Shown: positions 52,785-61,917, numbered from the stretch's first letter. The stretch: 64,000 bases of DNA from an uncultured Poribacteria bacterium (GCA_951828515.1 OX639992.1:5372217-5436216), one strand, 5' to 3'. The notes: a model not told the origin generated them from the sequence alone. A program made the numbers and translations.

Positions 52785-55700
52785 CTATTCTTCTGTCCGA
52801 GTATCTAAAGGCGGCAATAGGTGTTCGATGCGACGCGTGTTATATTCACGCCGATACTGCCGATGCACTTCATCGTTGGGATAGTGTTCAGTCTCTGGGT
52901 ACGGGTAACTGGACATCCCGTGAAAGGGTAAGGGTTCAACCGTTTGCGATGTGAGCGTATTGATGTCGCCGTCTTTGTCCCATCCGTCGCTATAGAGAAT
53001 AAAATCGCGCACCCATCCTGCTTTTAATATTGGCAAGCGTGAGGCTTCAAATTCCACGGTGATCTCGTCCCCCGCATTGAGGATAACGTACATGTCGTCA
53101 ACCTCCTGCAATAACGGAGCGACATCACCGTAACGGGTATAATACCCTGCCAAGTCTCGCCACTGCGCAGCTTCTGTAACCTTTTGGTAGTCAAACAGGT
53201 GTGGAGCATGTGGGTTCGGACGATACATCTCAGAAAAGCCGCGGTAGTGTAAATCTGCGCTATCCGGGTTCAAGGTTGTTACTTCCATCGGGACTGACTG
53301 CGTGTCCATAGTGAAAAACGCTGTATCCCAGTAAATCTGCATATCGGTTTCAATCCGAACGCGTCGATCCTCCGACAGAAATTTACCCGTCAGGTCAACG
53401 GTGATCGTCTTATTTTTGCCCGCGGGGAGTCCAATCATATCAATTACGGTTTTCCATTCTCCTGTCTTATCTTTCACAGCGACCGAAGGAAAACGCGGAT
53501 TGATTGCCGGATTCTGGAATAGGGCAACATTGATGCTGGTATCCGTCGGGAAGATCCACCCACCGAGGAAGAGCGTCAGCGGTGTATTCTTTGGGACATC
53601 ACCGAAGTCGAGGATTATGGCATGCGGTTCAACAACGCCTTGGTAGGCACCGGGTGCGTGTTCAACGGCGTAGCGGTAATCAAACGCCTTCAAAGCATCG
53701 GATACATCTTTACCGTTATGATCAACAGCAGATTCTGGGAACCGTTTTTCTGCGACACCATAGATTTTGAACGCTGCAAAGGGTGGCGGTGTATACTGCT
53801 CATTCACGAAGATATCAGTACCTGCGGGGTGATCGACCACTATCAGCTTAACCTCATCAAAATAGGCGGTTTCCCACAACTCCTCCGTAATCTGAATGGA
53901 ATATTTGCCGGACTTCGGTTGTATTTGCGTTCCCGAAATCTTCACAAAATCCTTTGTTTCATCGGGCGCGACGAACCCCATTGACGTAACGAGCCCCAAC
54001 GGTGCACGCCAGAGCAGATCCGTAATGAATTGATACTGTTCACCATCGTAAACATACAGAAACGGACAAGAGCCTTTTAATACCTGTTTTTCCAAAATTC
54101 GCTGCTTCGCCTGTGGTTTCACAACGTTCTGTGGTACACCGTTGGTCCAGACGACGCGAACGACATCTGCGGCATCATAAGCCCCCAATCCGAAATGGGA
54201 TATCCGTTCTGTTACATATTGCAGCTGATACAGATCCCCGACCTTCACTTCCAGTTTTGAACCGATGCCGTCTCTATTAACTTTGTTGTTTCCCGCAGTG
54301 ATACCTTCCAACCGCACCTGTATCCAGTTGTTTTGATTTCCACCATCGTTTTGCAACGCGCGTAGTTGTCCGTCAGTATTGATGAAAAAGAGATCGAGAT
54401 CGCCATCGTTGTCATAATCACCGACTGCACCAGCAGTTGCACTATATAAAATCGGATCACCCATCGGTGTGACCGATTCTATCAAGGGGTAGGGTTCCAT
54501 AAAAGTCCCAGTCCCATCGTTCCGAAACAGGAACATCCCTTTATCTCCACCAACCCAGATATCAACAGCTCCATCGTTATCATAATCCAAATTTTTCAAT
54601 AGAGCAGGCGGCGAGTCAAGGACACTCGTCTCTGAACTCGGTGCGTTAACAAAACTCCCATCCCCTCTATTACGATAGAGATAGATATAACCTACGGTAG
54701 CCAAGAAGAGGTCAACGTCCCCATCGTTGTCATAATCACCGGCAGCAGCTGCGAAATAATGCGCATCCTGAGGAATTCCTGTTTCCCTGGAAACTGCCCG
54801 GAGCTTCCCTTGGCGGAGATTATCGTAAAGCGTGCATCCCAATCCTTTATGTGTTGTAAAGATGTCTATATCCCCGTCATCATCAAAATCGGCGGATACT
54901 ACCGCAGCAGGTGCACGCTGGACGGGAGGCATGTTATCCGCATCTGTTGTTACAAAGGTTTGCTCGCTAACATCGGTGAAGGTTACATTTCCTTTATCGT
55001 CGCCGTTATTGCGATATATTGTGGCATTGGCTCGACCAGAAAAGAGGTCCAAATCGCCGTCGTGGTCAAAATCAACAGGAAAAAGGATACCGGTTTCGTC
55101 TGATGTCTGTTCGTTTTCAATGAGTGGAGATGTCTCCCAACTGCCATCTGCCTCCATTTGCAGGTATGTTATCGCGTCGTGAGGTGGCAATAGGAAGTTT
55201 TGTATCCCATCTTTATTGAGATCTGCGAACGCAACAACGTGTTGACCGAGATCACTTTCAAACTCTTGGACAGGCACGAACTTCTCACCCGTGTTCCGAA
55301 GGAGCTGACCCGTCGATGCAATATACAGATCCAAATTCCCATCATTATCGTAATCAATCAAAGATATAGCGGTAGATATTCCTACCGGTATGCTCACGTT
55401 GACAAGTCCAAGTTGTTCGGTAACATCCACAAATTCCACATCAATCGGTGTACTCCCTTTGGCTACAACCCGCGCCTTAAATCCTGGGCTAAAGGTCTCT
55501 ATCGGATGTCCAAGGATGTCGGTCACAAGTTCACCGATGCCCTGTTGATAACGTGGGCTCGCTCGTTGCACGTTCTCAAAAATTCGCATGTTGCGTATAG
55601 CAATCTTTAAGTCGCTTTGTTGTATCGCGGTTATCGCTTGTGTTAGATATTTCAGTTTCTCTGGTTCGGTATCGCCTAAAAGGAGCATCAATTCCTGACA

Positions 55701-56315
55701 AAGATTTTCGGCATCTTCAAGTTTCTCCTGTGCCAAAACCCCCTGCGTCAATTTCAACAGCACGACAACATTCACCGGGGAACGGGTGTGGAGTTCCCGC
55801 AAATGTCGAACTGCTTCCAGTTGTGCTTCTGGATCGTTGCGTTGTCCCAGATAATGGCGGACCAGCTTATAACGGAACTCCAACTCATCGGGTGCCAACC
55901 GCACGGCTTCCTTCATCGCCTCCACGGCTAATTCACTCTGTCCTTGTAATTGATAGACCTCAGACAGGATAAAGTGTAACTGGCTGTCCATTGGTGCGAC
56001 AGCGATCCCACGTTTAACCCATTCTTTAGCGGCATCCGCCTGCTGTAGACGTAGATGCGCGACAGCGAGGTTTCCGTAACCGATTGCTTCATCGGGGAGC
56101 AGTTCAATAAGTGCTGTAAACGCCTCGACCGCTTTCGAGGGTTGTGATTCTTCGAGATATGCCAACCCTAAATTCTGATGCCGTATCGCCTCTTCAATAA
56201 TCTGCGGACCGTCCATCTCCTGTGCATTTACTGCCCAAGCCGCGAAGAGCCACGTTAGTAGCAGTACACACATCACTTGTTTTCTCGTATCAGGAGCAGT
56301 GAATCTCAATATCAT
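52785..56315 (-). CDS. Giant exported TPR + FG-GAP/ASPIC-UnbV-type protein
   Basis: ATG 56315 overlaps the stop of the preceding coiled-coil gene (ATGA) and starts a product with a signal peptide (QVMCVLLLTWLFAAWAVNAQ). The 1176-residue protein has TPR-like helices (about 30-240), then FG-GAP-type calcium-loop repeats (DYDNDGNLDLYIA, DFDHDGDLDLFSG, DFDDDGDIDIFTT, DYDNDGDVDLFLA, DYDNDGAVDIWVG, DYDNDGDLDLFFI) forming a propeller, an ASPIC/UnbV segment (GIGSKLEVKVGDLYQLQYVT, SHFGLGAYDAADVVRVVW) and a ~400-residue C-terminal domain. It is extracellular or surface-linked, probably for adhesion or polymer binding. Confidence 0.85.
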   Translation of the reverse strand: MILRFTAPDTRKQVMCVLLLTWLFAAWAVNAQEMDGPQIIEEAIRHQNLGLAYLEESQPSKAVEAFTALIELLPDEAIGYGNLAVAHLRLQQADAAKEWVKRGIAVAPMDSQLHFILSEVYQLQGQSELAVEAMKEAVRLAPDELEFRYKLVRHYLGQRNDPEAQLEAVRHLRELHTRSPVNVVVLLKLTQGVLAQEKLEDAENLCQELMLLLGDTEPEKLKYLTQAITAIQQSDLKIAIRNMRIFENVQRASPRYQQGIGELVTDILGHPIETFSPGFKARVVAKGSTPIDVEFVDVTEQLGLVNVSIPVGISTAISLIDYDNDGNLDLYIASTGQLLRNTGEKFVPVQEFESDLGQHVVAFADLNKDGIQNFLLPPHDAITYLQMEADGSWETSPLIENEQTSDETGILFPVDFDHDGDLDLFSGRANATIYRNNGDDKGNVTFTDVSEQTFVTTDADNMPPVQRAPAAVVSADFDDDGDIDIFTTHKGLGCTLYDNLRQGKLRAVSRETGIPQDAHYFAAAAGDYDNDGDVDLFLATVGYIYLYRNRGDGSFVNAPSSETSVLDSPPALLKNLDYDNDGAVDIWVGGDKGMFLFRNDGTGTFMEPYPLIESVTPMGDPILYSATAGAVGDYDNDGDLDLFFINTDGQLRALQNDGGNQNNWIQVRLEGITAGNNKVNRDGIGSKLEVKVGDLYQLQYVTERISHFGLGAYDAADVVRVVWTNGVPQNVVKPQAKQRILEKQVLKGSCPFLYVYDGEQYQFITDLLWRAPLGLVTSMGFVAPDETKDFVKISGTQIQPKSGKYSIQITEELWETAYFDEVKLIVVDHPAGTDIFVNEQYTPPPFAAFKIYGVAEKRFPESAVDHNGKDVSDALKAFDYRYAVEHAPGAYQGVVEPHAIILDFGDVPKNTPLTLFLGGWIFPTDTSINVALFQNPAINPRFPSVAVKDKTGEWKTVIDMIGLPAGKNKTITVDLTGKFLSEDRRVRIETDMQIYWDTAFFTMDTQSVPMEVTTLNPDSADLHYRGFSEMYRPNPHAPHLFDYQKVTEAAQWRDLAGYYTRYGDVAPLLQEVDDMYVILNAGDEITVEFEASRLPILKAGWVRDFILYSDGWDKDGDINTLTSQTVEPLPFHGMSSYPYPETEHYPNDEVHRQYRREYNTRRIEHLLPPLDTRTEE

Positions 56316-56575
56316 GCGCTTTCCTCTTTCTGAATATCTTCTGCGGTTTGTTGAATTGCCTGTCGTATGCTGTTCCGGCGGAGTGTGAGGGAGTCTTCCA
56401 GCTGCTTGAGGTGCAGCAGCCACGATTCTTTAGAATCACCTTCCTCTGCGCCAAACCCGTTTGTCATAGAGAGTCGAATATATTTTAGCCGTTCTGTCTG
56501 TAGGACCTTCAACTGAGCATCATAGTCCTCAATTCCGGATTCTAACAGAGAGATCAATTCACGAATCTTTTCCAA
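56312..56575 (-). CDS. Small coiled-coil protein upstream of the FG-GAP protein
   Basis: A strong ribosome site AAAAGGAG (56582-56589) precedes TTG 56575, which I take as the start (87 residues; the longer frame from 56620 contains that site). The product is almost entirely helical (KIRELISLLESGIEDYDAQL, then LKQLEDSLTLRRNSIRQAIQ) and acidic at the end. No signal peptide is seen. The ATGA overlap with the FG-GAP gene implies coupling; it may be a cytosolic partner or chaperone. Function unknown. Confidence 0.65.
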   Translation of the reverse strand: MEKIRELISLLESGIEDYDAQLKVLQTERLKYIRLSMTNGFGAEEGDSKESWLLHLKQLEDSLTLRRNSIRQAIQQTAEDIQKEESA

Positions 56576-56709
56576 TGTCCGTCTCCTTTTCGTTGTGTTT
56601 TTGGTAATGTGGCACATCAACGGAAGATACAGAAAGTAGTGTACCTTATTTTATGTTTGCAATCAAATAAAAATGGGTGTGTAAGGGCGCGGTGTTGATA
56701 GTCTGAATC

Positions 56710-56744
56710 GCGGATTCTCGCGGATGATGCGGATTCTCGCGGAT
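56710..56744. repeat. Duplicated 16-bp GCGGATT repeat
   Basis: GCGGATTCTCGCGGAT occurs at 56710-56725 and again at 56729-56744. A shorter relative (CGCGGATTTTCGCG) lies at about 51557. Part of the gene-free stretch 56621-56896. Confidence 0.6.
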
Positions 56745-56896
56745 TTTAAAGAGTATCTCCCCTAAATTCGTGTGCCCTTGCGTCTTAGGAATTGCTCCCA
56801 CGCGGCACAACCTAACAGGTTATGCTACAAGGGGTTTCCCTTCTCTTCATCGCGTCTCAAAAACTTTACATGCTCTCTTTGCGGTTTGGATTTGCC

Positions 56897-56925
56897 TTGA
56901 ATTCCTTCGAGAAACTCCGTATAAT
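56897..56925 (+). promoter_or_regulatory. Sigma-70-type promoter of the ATPase/PIN module
   Basis: TTGAAT (56897-56902), exactly 17 bp, TATAAT (56920-56925), only 21 bases before ATG 56947. This gives a very short leader containing TGGAGG. Confidence 0.8.
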
Positions 56926-56946
56926 AGGGTTACATGGAGGCAGAAA

Positions 56947-58239
56947 ATGATTACACATATCCGGGTAAAAAACTTTAAATCTTGGCAAGATAGCGGTGAG
57001 GTGAAACTTGCACCACTGACTGGTTTCTTCGGAGCAAATAGTTCTGGGAAAAGTAGCCTGTTGCAGATGCTTTTGCTGCTCAAGCAGACTATTGGAAACG
57101 ACGAAGTTATCTTCTTTGGTGATGAAAATTCTCTCATCAATCTTGGTAATTTCCGCGAAGTAATTCATGGACATCAATTAATTAATGAATTGTATTTAGG
57201 AATTAGTTGCGAACTCACCCATTCCGCCTCTGATCTTTTTAAAATTCCCATCCAGTTCCTCCGCTTTGCTTTTGACACCATTATCCGAGAAGAAAAATCA
57301 ACACCAATAGTCAAACACATCCGATATATTAGTTTGCCTGACGGTGCAACAACTCTTTGGGAAAATAGCCGACTCTCCAAGGACAACCAGGACTCAGGCA
57401 CGATTGATATCCAAAACTGTTACGGCTTATCTCGACAACCATCTATAAATTTTACGGGTCCTACAGACAGTCTACCCCAATTTTCGTTTGTGTTTGAAGA
57501 AGTATTTTCTCATGTTTATTACCTTGGTCCTACCCGTGTTCATCCACAACGCTTTTACCATTGGGAAGGGACACATCCAAAGGAAATAGATCTATGGGGC
57601 GATAAAGCAATTGATGCTCTCCTTTCAGCAGGTGTGCGGAAGCTGAAAAGCTCAACTAAAGAAAATGGAGTGTTAATTGAGGAGCGGATTTCCGAATGGC
57701 TTCAAAAGATGGAACTCGCCCACTCCTTTCAACTTATTCCGACCGGCTCTCTGGAGAATAAAAATTACGAGGTACGTATCCAAAAGAGTCTGAACAGTAC
57801 AGAAGTCACATTAGCGGATCTCGGTCACGGAGTTGCAGATTTGTTTCCTCTGTTGGTTCATTGCTACTATGTGCCGGTGGGCTCAACCCTGATCCTGGAA
57901 CAACCCGGCATCCATCTGCATCCGAAAGCACAAGCCGATCTTGCGGACCTACTGATCGAAGTTATTACCGAACGAAACCTCCAGATTTTGATAGAGAGCC
58001 ACAGCGAACATCTACTAAATCGGTTGCAACGGCGTATTGCTGAGGAAAAGATTAGTGTTGATAAAACTGCTCTCTATTTTTGCAGGAACAATGAGGGTGT
58101 TTCTAATATTGACCGGTTAAAAATGGATGAATTCGGCAATATAACGAACTGGCCAGAAAACTTTTTTGGTGACGAGATGAAAGACTTGTTTGCTATGACA
58201 AAGGCACAAAGAGAACGTCAAAAGAAAGCAGAGGGTTAA
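56947..58239 (+). CDS. OLD/AbiEii-style AAA ATPase (DUF3696-like)
   Basis: I start at ATG 56947 (MITHIRVKNFKSWQDSGEV), with TGGAGG six bases upstream and the promoter just before. The 430-residue protein has an ABC/SMC-like ATPase head: Walker A GANSSGKSS (29-37), a signature-type segment ADLGHGVADLFPLL, Walker B ILEQPGIHLHPKAQADLADL and the switch IESHSEHLLNRL. The layout matches DUF3696-type ATPases of defence-linked gene pairs. It overlaps the PIN gene by one base and probably senses or regulates it. No TOPRIM nuclease is fused to it. Confidence 0.88.
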   Translation: MITHIRVKNFKSWQDSGEVKLAPLTGFFGANSSGKSSLLQMLLLLKQTIGNDEVIFFGDENSLINLGNFREVIHGHQLINELYLGISCELTHSASDLFKIPIQFLRFAFDTIIREEKSTPIVKHIRYISLPDGATTLWENSRLSKDNQDSGTIDIQNCYGLSRQPSINFTGPTDSLPQFSFVFEEVFSHVYYLGPTRVHPQRFYHWEGTHPKEIDLWGDKAIDALLSAGVRKLKSSTKENGVLIEERISEWLQKMELAHSFQLIPTGSLENKNYEVRIQKSLNSTEVTLADLGHGVADLFPLLVHCYYVPVGSTLILEQPGIHLHPKAQADLADLLIEVITERNLQILIESHSEHLLNRLQRRIAEEKISVDKTALYFCRNNEGVSNIDRLKMDEFGNITNWPENFFGDEMKDLFAMTKAQRERQKKAEG

Positions 58240-58769
58240 TGGACGCTGTTATCGTGGATACGAACGTTATCGTCATTGCAAATGATACGGATGACGAGAG
58301 GGCTGATTGTAGAGACCTATGCCAAGATCGACTTGAGCAGATTCTCTTTCAAGGTGAAACGGTGGTTATTGACGATAACTGGCGAATTTTGGGAGAGTAT
58401 GAGGATAATGTGAACCCAAACGCTAGAAAAAAAGGAGTTGGCGATATCTTTGTAAAAACGTTGCTGCAGAATCTGAAGAATCCAGAGATTTGCACAATGG
58501 TATCAATCACGCTATCGGCTGGAAATGGAACAGGTTTTGAGGAGTTTCCAGATGACCCAGCACTTAGTAATTTTGATCCAGATGACCGAAAATTTATTGC
58601 CGTAGCCCTCGTGTACGAGAATGTTCATCAGCAGAAGGCAACTCTTTTGCAAGCATCCGATAGCCAGTGGTACGGGTTTCGAGAAGAACTCGTTAGAAAC
58701 GGATTGGAAGTTGAATTTGTCTGTGAAGAGTATATTCGCGATCTGTATGAAAGACGACAAGGAAACTGA
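58239..58769 (+). CDS. PIN-like nuclease partner of the ATPase
   Basis: The 176-residue product begins MDAVIVDTNVIVIANDTDDE with the first PIN acid at Asp7. Other candidate metal ligands are Glu53/Glu55 (LGEYEDNV), Asp113/Asp116 (FDPDDRKF) and Asp141 (LLQASDSQW), in the family order. PIN domains cut RNA or single-stranded DNA with divalent metal. Sharing one base (58239) with the ATPase stop implies coupled translation and a complex. It could be the effector of a defence or toxin-antitoxin-like system. Confidence 0.82.
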   Translation: MDAVIVDTNVIVIANDTDDERADCRDLCQDRLEQILFQGETVVIDDNWRILGEYEDNVNPNARKKGVGDIFVKTLLQNLKNPEICTMVSITLSAGNGTGFEEFPDDPALSNFDPDDRKFIAVALVYENVHQQKATLLQASDSQWYGFREELVRNGLEVEFVCEEYIRDLYERRQGN

Positions 58770-58886
58770 AATCTAATGTGCCTTCTTGATTTTTCCCGCA
58801 ATTTTAAGTCTAAATTAATTCTGGACTATTATATTCTGCGTCGATAACTACAATAAAACCTACTATTACTTAAGCATTGTAGATAA

Positions 58887-58905
58887 GCGAGGTTAGAAAC
58901 CTCGC
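58887..58905. repeat. Intergenic hairpin repeat (REP-like)
   Basis: GCGAGGTT (58887-58894), loop AGA, AACCTCGC (58898-58905). Lies between the PIN gene and the PotB-like permease. Confidence 0.55.
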
Positions 58906-58944
58906 CAGCGGCAGTGCAGGTTTTGCTTCCCATCCCAAAAGAAT

Positions 58945-59802
58945 ATGCGTCGTAATTACCACCTCCTTATCCTTCTTTTCCCCGTTGTTTTTTGGCTCAT
59001 CTGCTTCTTTCTGCTTCCACTCGTATCCGTATTCATTTACAGTTTCATAGAACGTGGAACTTATGGTGGGGTGGTATGGAATTTCACACCGGAAAACTAC
59101 CAACGTCTTTTCGATGGACTCTATCTCGGTATCCTCTGGCGTTCGGTATCGACTGCGTTGGTGTGCACTGCTATCTGTCTACTGCTCGGCTATCCCTTCG
59201 CTTACTATCTGGCGCGCTACAAACCGAAACATAGAAATGTCTTATTGCTACTTGTCGTCGTTCCCTTTTGGACGAACTTCCTCATTCGGACATACGCGTG
59301 GATACTGATATTGCGGACGGAAGGACTCCTGAACAGTCTCTTGGGAGCAGTCATTCCTAATTGGAGTCCGTTAGAACTATTGAACACGCCACTCGCTGTC
59401 CAAATAGGGCTCGTTTATGGCTACCTACCCTTTATGATACTCCCCCTGTATGCCGCTTTGGAGCAATTAGATGTGTCGCTGTTAGAAGCCGCACAAGACT
59501 TAGGCGCGTCGCCGAGGCGCGCGTTCTGGCATGTAACTGTGCCGCTCAGCCTTCCGGGGATTCTTGCTGGCTCAATGCTGGTTTTTATTCCGACGGTAGG
59601 TGCGTTTCTAACACCGGATCTTCTCGGGGGTGGAAAAGTGAGTTATATCGGTAACGTTATCGAGAGACAGTTCAAAACGGCGCGAGATTGGCCTTTCGGT
59701 TCGGCACTCTCATTTATGCTGATGGGCATCGTGCTGGTCGGGACTGTGCTCTATTTCCGCGCTCTACAACAGAATGAGGGGCAACCTGACAGTCCCCCGT
59801 AG
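58945..59802 (+). CDS. PotB-like ABC transporter permease
   Basis: The 285-residue protein has six membrane helices (first LLILLFPVVFWLICFFLLPL) and the ABC-permease EAA loop LLEAAQDLGASPRRAFWHVTVPLSLPG, which contacts the ATPase. Spacing and content fit the PotB subunit of spermidine/putrescine or related polyamine importers. The PotC-like gene follows. No PotA ATPase or PotD binding protein is in this window, so both must be elsewhere or outside. Confidence 0.85.
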   Translation: MRRNYHLLILLFPVVFWLICFFLLPLVSVFIYSFIERGTYGGVVWNFTPENYQRLFDGLYLGILWRSVSTALVCTAICLLLGYPFAYYLARYKPKHRNVLLLLVVVPFWTNFLIRTYAWILILRTEGLLNSLLGAVIPNWSPLELLNTPLAVQIGLVYGYLPFMILPLYAALEQLDVSLLEAAQDLGASPRRAFWHVTVPLSLPGILAGSMLVFIPTVGAFLTPDLLGGGKVSYIGNVIERQFKTARDWPFGSALSFMLMGIVLVGTVLYFRALQQNEGQPDSPP

Positions 59803-59813
59803 TGAAAAATTAA

Positions 59814-59903
59814 GTAGCCTGCAACAACGGCGCAGGCGGATTTAAGGAAGGCACGTCAAGTGTCCAAATTCATGCTGTTCTCCCGCAAGGTAAAATTAAA
59901 AAT
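59814..59903 (+). repeat. Shared leader repeat, copy 2
   Basis: Full-length copy of the repeat at 35571-35657, from the GCCTGC/GCAGGC hairpin to CCCGCAAGGTAAAATTAAAAAT. It overlaps the predicted beginning of the PotC-like gene. Confidence 0.75.
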
Positions 59904-60678
59904 TCTTGAAGCCAACATAGGGTTGGTTTACCTCTTTTTATATATGCCGATCTTCGCGGTTGTAGTGTTCTCATTCAACAGCGGGGAACATATCTCCGTT
60001 TGGGAAGGCTTCACGTTTGGTTGGTACGCGAAACTGTTCGAGGATGCAGCACTGTGGCGTGCGTGTCGAAATAGTTTGATGGTGGCGGGCGTTGCCACTG
60101 TCATTGCTACCGTTATCGGCACAGCAGCGGCACTCGCTATAGAACGACATCGCTTCCGTTTCCGAACCGTCCTTGTTAGAGTACTCTATCTCCCGATTAT
60201 TATTCCAGACATCGTGTTAGCGATCGCATTGTTGACCTTTTACGTGCAAGTCCGCATCCCGCTGGGATTAATCACTGTAATCATCGCACACGCCGTTTTC
60301 AACATCGCTTATGTTACGATCGTTGTGCGGGCACGCCTACAAGGCTACGATCACACTTTAGAAGAAGCCGCCCGTGACCTCGGTGCGAACGAATGGCAGA
60401 CTTTTTGGCGGATAACACTCCCCCTGATTGCACCGGGAATTATCGGCGGTGCTTTGCTTGCCTTTACGCTCTCTATTGATGACTTCGTTATCACGTTCTT
60501 TACCGCTGGCGTTGGTTATACGACGCTGTCGGTGCACATCTATTCGCTGCTGAAATTCGGGATTACGCCGAAGATTAATGCTATCTCTACGATGTTGTTG
60601 GCAAACTCAATTGTATTTATCCTGTTATTCTTGTGGTTCCAAGGAGGCACTTCCTCCTCCCAAAAACAGGACGCTTGA
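59860..60678 (+). CDS. PotC-like ABC transporter permease
   Basis: The 272-residue frame is a six-helix permease with the EAA loop LEEAARDLGANEWQTFWRITLPLIAPG, the usual pair of PotB. Its start is unclear: GTG 59860 and ATG 59872 lie inside the shared leader repeat, and the first ~14 residues (SKFMLFSRKVKLK) would be repeat-encoded. In the other two copies the repeat ends right at ATG; here that position is ATT (59902). The true N-terminus may begin near LEANIGLVYLF. Function as for PotB. Confidence 0.83.
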   Translation: MSKFMLFSRKVKLKILEANIGLVYLFLYMPIFAVVVFSFNSGEHISVWEGFTFGWYAKLFEDAALWRACRNSLMVAGVATVIATVIGTAAALAIERHRFRFRTVLVRVLYLPIIIPDIVLAIALLTFYVQVRIPLGLITVIIAHAVFNIAYVTIVVRARLQGYDHTLEEAARDLGANEWQTFWRITLPLIAPGIIGGALLAFTLSIDDFVITFFTAGVGYTTLSVHIYSLLKFGITPKINAISTMLLANSIVFILLFLWFQGGTSSSQKQDA

Positions 60679-60769
60679 TAGCATGGTTATGGTGAGGATA
60701 TAGGGTCATTCAGCGTAAAAAATTTATCAGATCTTCAGAATGAAACCACTCGTAAATTTGTGTAAATTG

Positions 60770-60778
60770 TGGTATAAT
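60770..60778 (+). promoter_or_regulatory. Extended -10 promoter for alanine racemase
   Basis: TGGTATAAT (60770-60778) is a TGn-extended -10, 32 bases before ATG 60811. No good -35 box is visible. Confidence 0.5.
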
Positions 60779-60810
60779 TTTCGTGTGGACCCAACAAGGT
60801 TAAAAACAAC

Positions 60811-61917
60811 ATGTCTGATTTCCGAACACACACAGAGATCAATCTGTTAGCAATCCGACAAAATGCTGAAACGATAAAGAGACACACGGGCAAGCAGTTG
60901 ATCGCCGTTGTGAAAGCAGATGCTTATGGTCATGGAGCAGTGCCTGTAGCAACAACGTTACACCCAGTCGCTGATATGTTTGCGGTCGCGACGGTTGAAG
61001 AAGGAATTGAACTGCGCAAAGCGGGCATACGTAAACCGATCCTTATTCTCTTTAGTTGCTTACCTGTGCAGGTCGAACAAATCGTTGAATTCAATCTTAC
61101 ACCATCAATAGGGGACTGGAAATTCGCAAACGCATTGAATGAGATCGCATCGGAGAGCACACCTACAAAGGTTCATGTCAATATCAACACCGGAATGAAT
61201 CGAAGTGGCGTGTGCTATACAGAAGCACAGCCGTTTCTGAGTAGATTAGAGACCCTGCCGCGTCTTAAAGTTGAGGGACTTTTCACACATCTCGCTACTG
61301 CGGATGAGGTTGATAAAAGTTTTGTTTCCGTTCAGTTAAAGCGATTTTCGCCTGTAGTTGCGAACAATAACGGGAAAATGGTGCATGTAGCGAACAGTGC
61401 CGCGACACTCGCGGTTCCAGAATCTCACTTTGATGCAGTCCGTCCGGGTTTGAACTTGTACGGTATCTACCCCGCAATCGAAAAACCTATCCCACTAACA
61501 CCGGCACTTACATGGAAGGCGCGTATTGGTTGGACAGCCACAATTGCAGAAGGGGACGGTGTAAGCTACGGGCTGACCTACAAAGCCCTCTATCAAACCC
61601 GCGTAGCAATGGTACAGATAGGTTACGGTGATGGATATCCACGCTCGCTGTCCGGTACCGGCGAGGTGTTAATCAATGGGCTGCGCCGTCCGGTTATCGG
61701 AAGGGTTTGCATGGATGTGAGCGTGGTGCAGTTGGAATCAGAAGACAAGGTATCCATCGGGGACGAAGTTGTCCTGATCGGAAAACAGGGGGATGCGGAA
61801 ATCACGGTTGATGAAATTGCCCAGCGCGCTGGAACAATTTCTTACGAAATCTTAACGCAAATCGGTACACGTGTAGTACGAACCTTTCGTCCCACTGTTT
61901 CTAACAACGAATATTAA
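60811..61917 (+). CDS. alr: Alanine racemase
   Basis: Interconverts L- and D-alanine for peptidoglycan, using PLP. The 368-residue protein has the PLP lysine Lys35 (VVKADAYGHG), the TIM-barrel strand VHVNINTGMNRSG and the second-domain tyrosine region GVSYGLTY and GYGDGYPRSLSG. Length is typical. It has its own promoter-like -10 and is followed 33 bp later by an ABC ATPase. Confidence 0.95.
   Translation: MSDFRTHTEINLLAIRQNAETIKRHTGKQLIAVVKADAYGHGAVPVATTLHPVADMFAVATVEEGIELRKAGIRKPILILFSCLPVQVEQIVEFNLTPSIGDWKFANALNEIASESTPTKVHVNINTGMNRSGVCYTEAQPFLSRLETLPRLKVEGLFTHLATADEVDKSFVSVQLKRFSPVVANNNGKMVHVANSAATLAVPESHFDAVRPGLNLYGIYPAIEKPIPLTPALTWKARIGWTATIAEGDGVSYGLTYKALYQTRVAMVQIGYGDGYPRSLSGTGEVLINGLRRPVIGRVCMDVSVVQLESEDKVSIGDEVVLIGKQGDAEITVDEIAQRAGTISYEILTQIGTRVVRTFRPTVSNNEY

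Noticed and set aside
58239-58769. PARIS-type AriB effector
   Set aside because: The partner has PIN-like acids (VDTNV start), not TOPRIM/DUF4435 motifs, so the pair is not PARIS as known.
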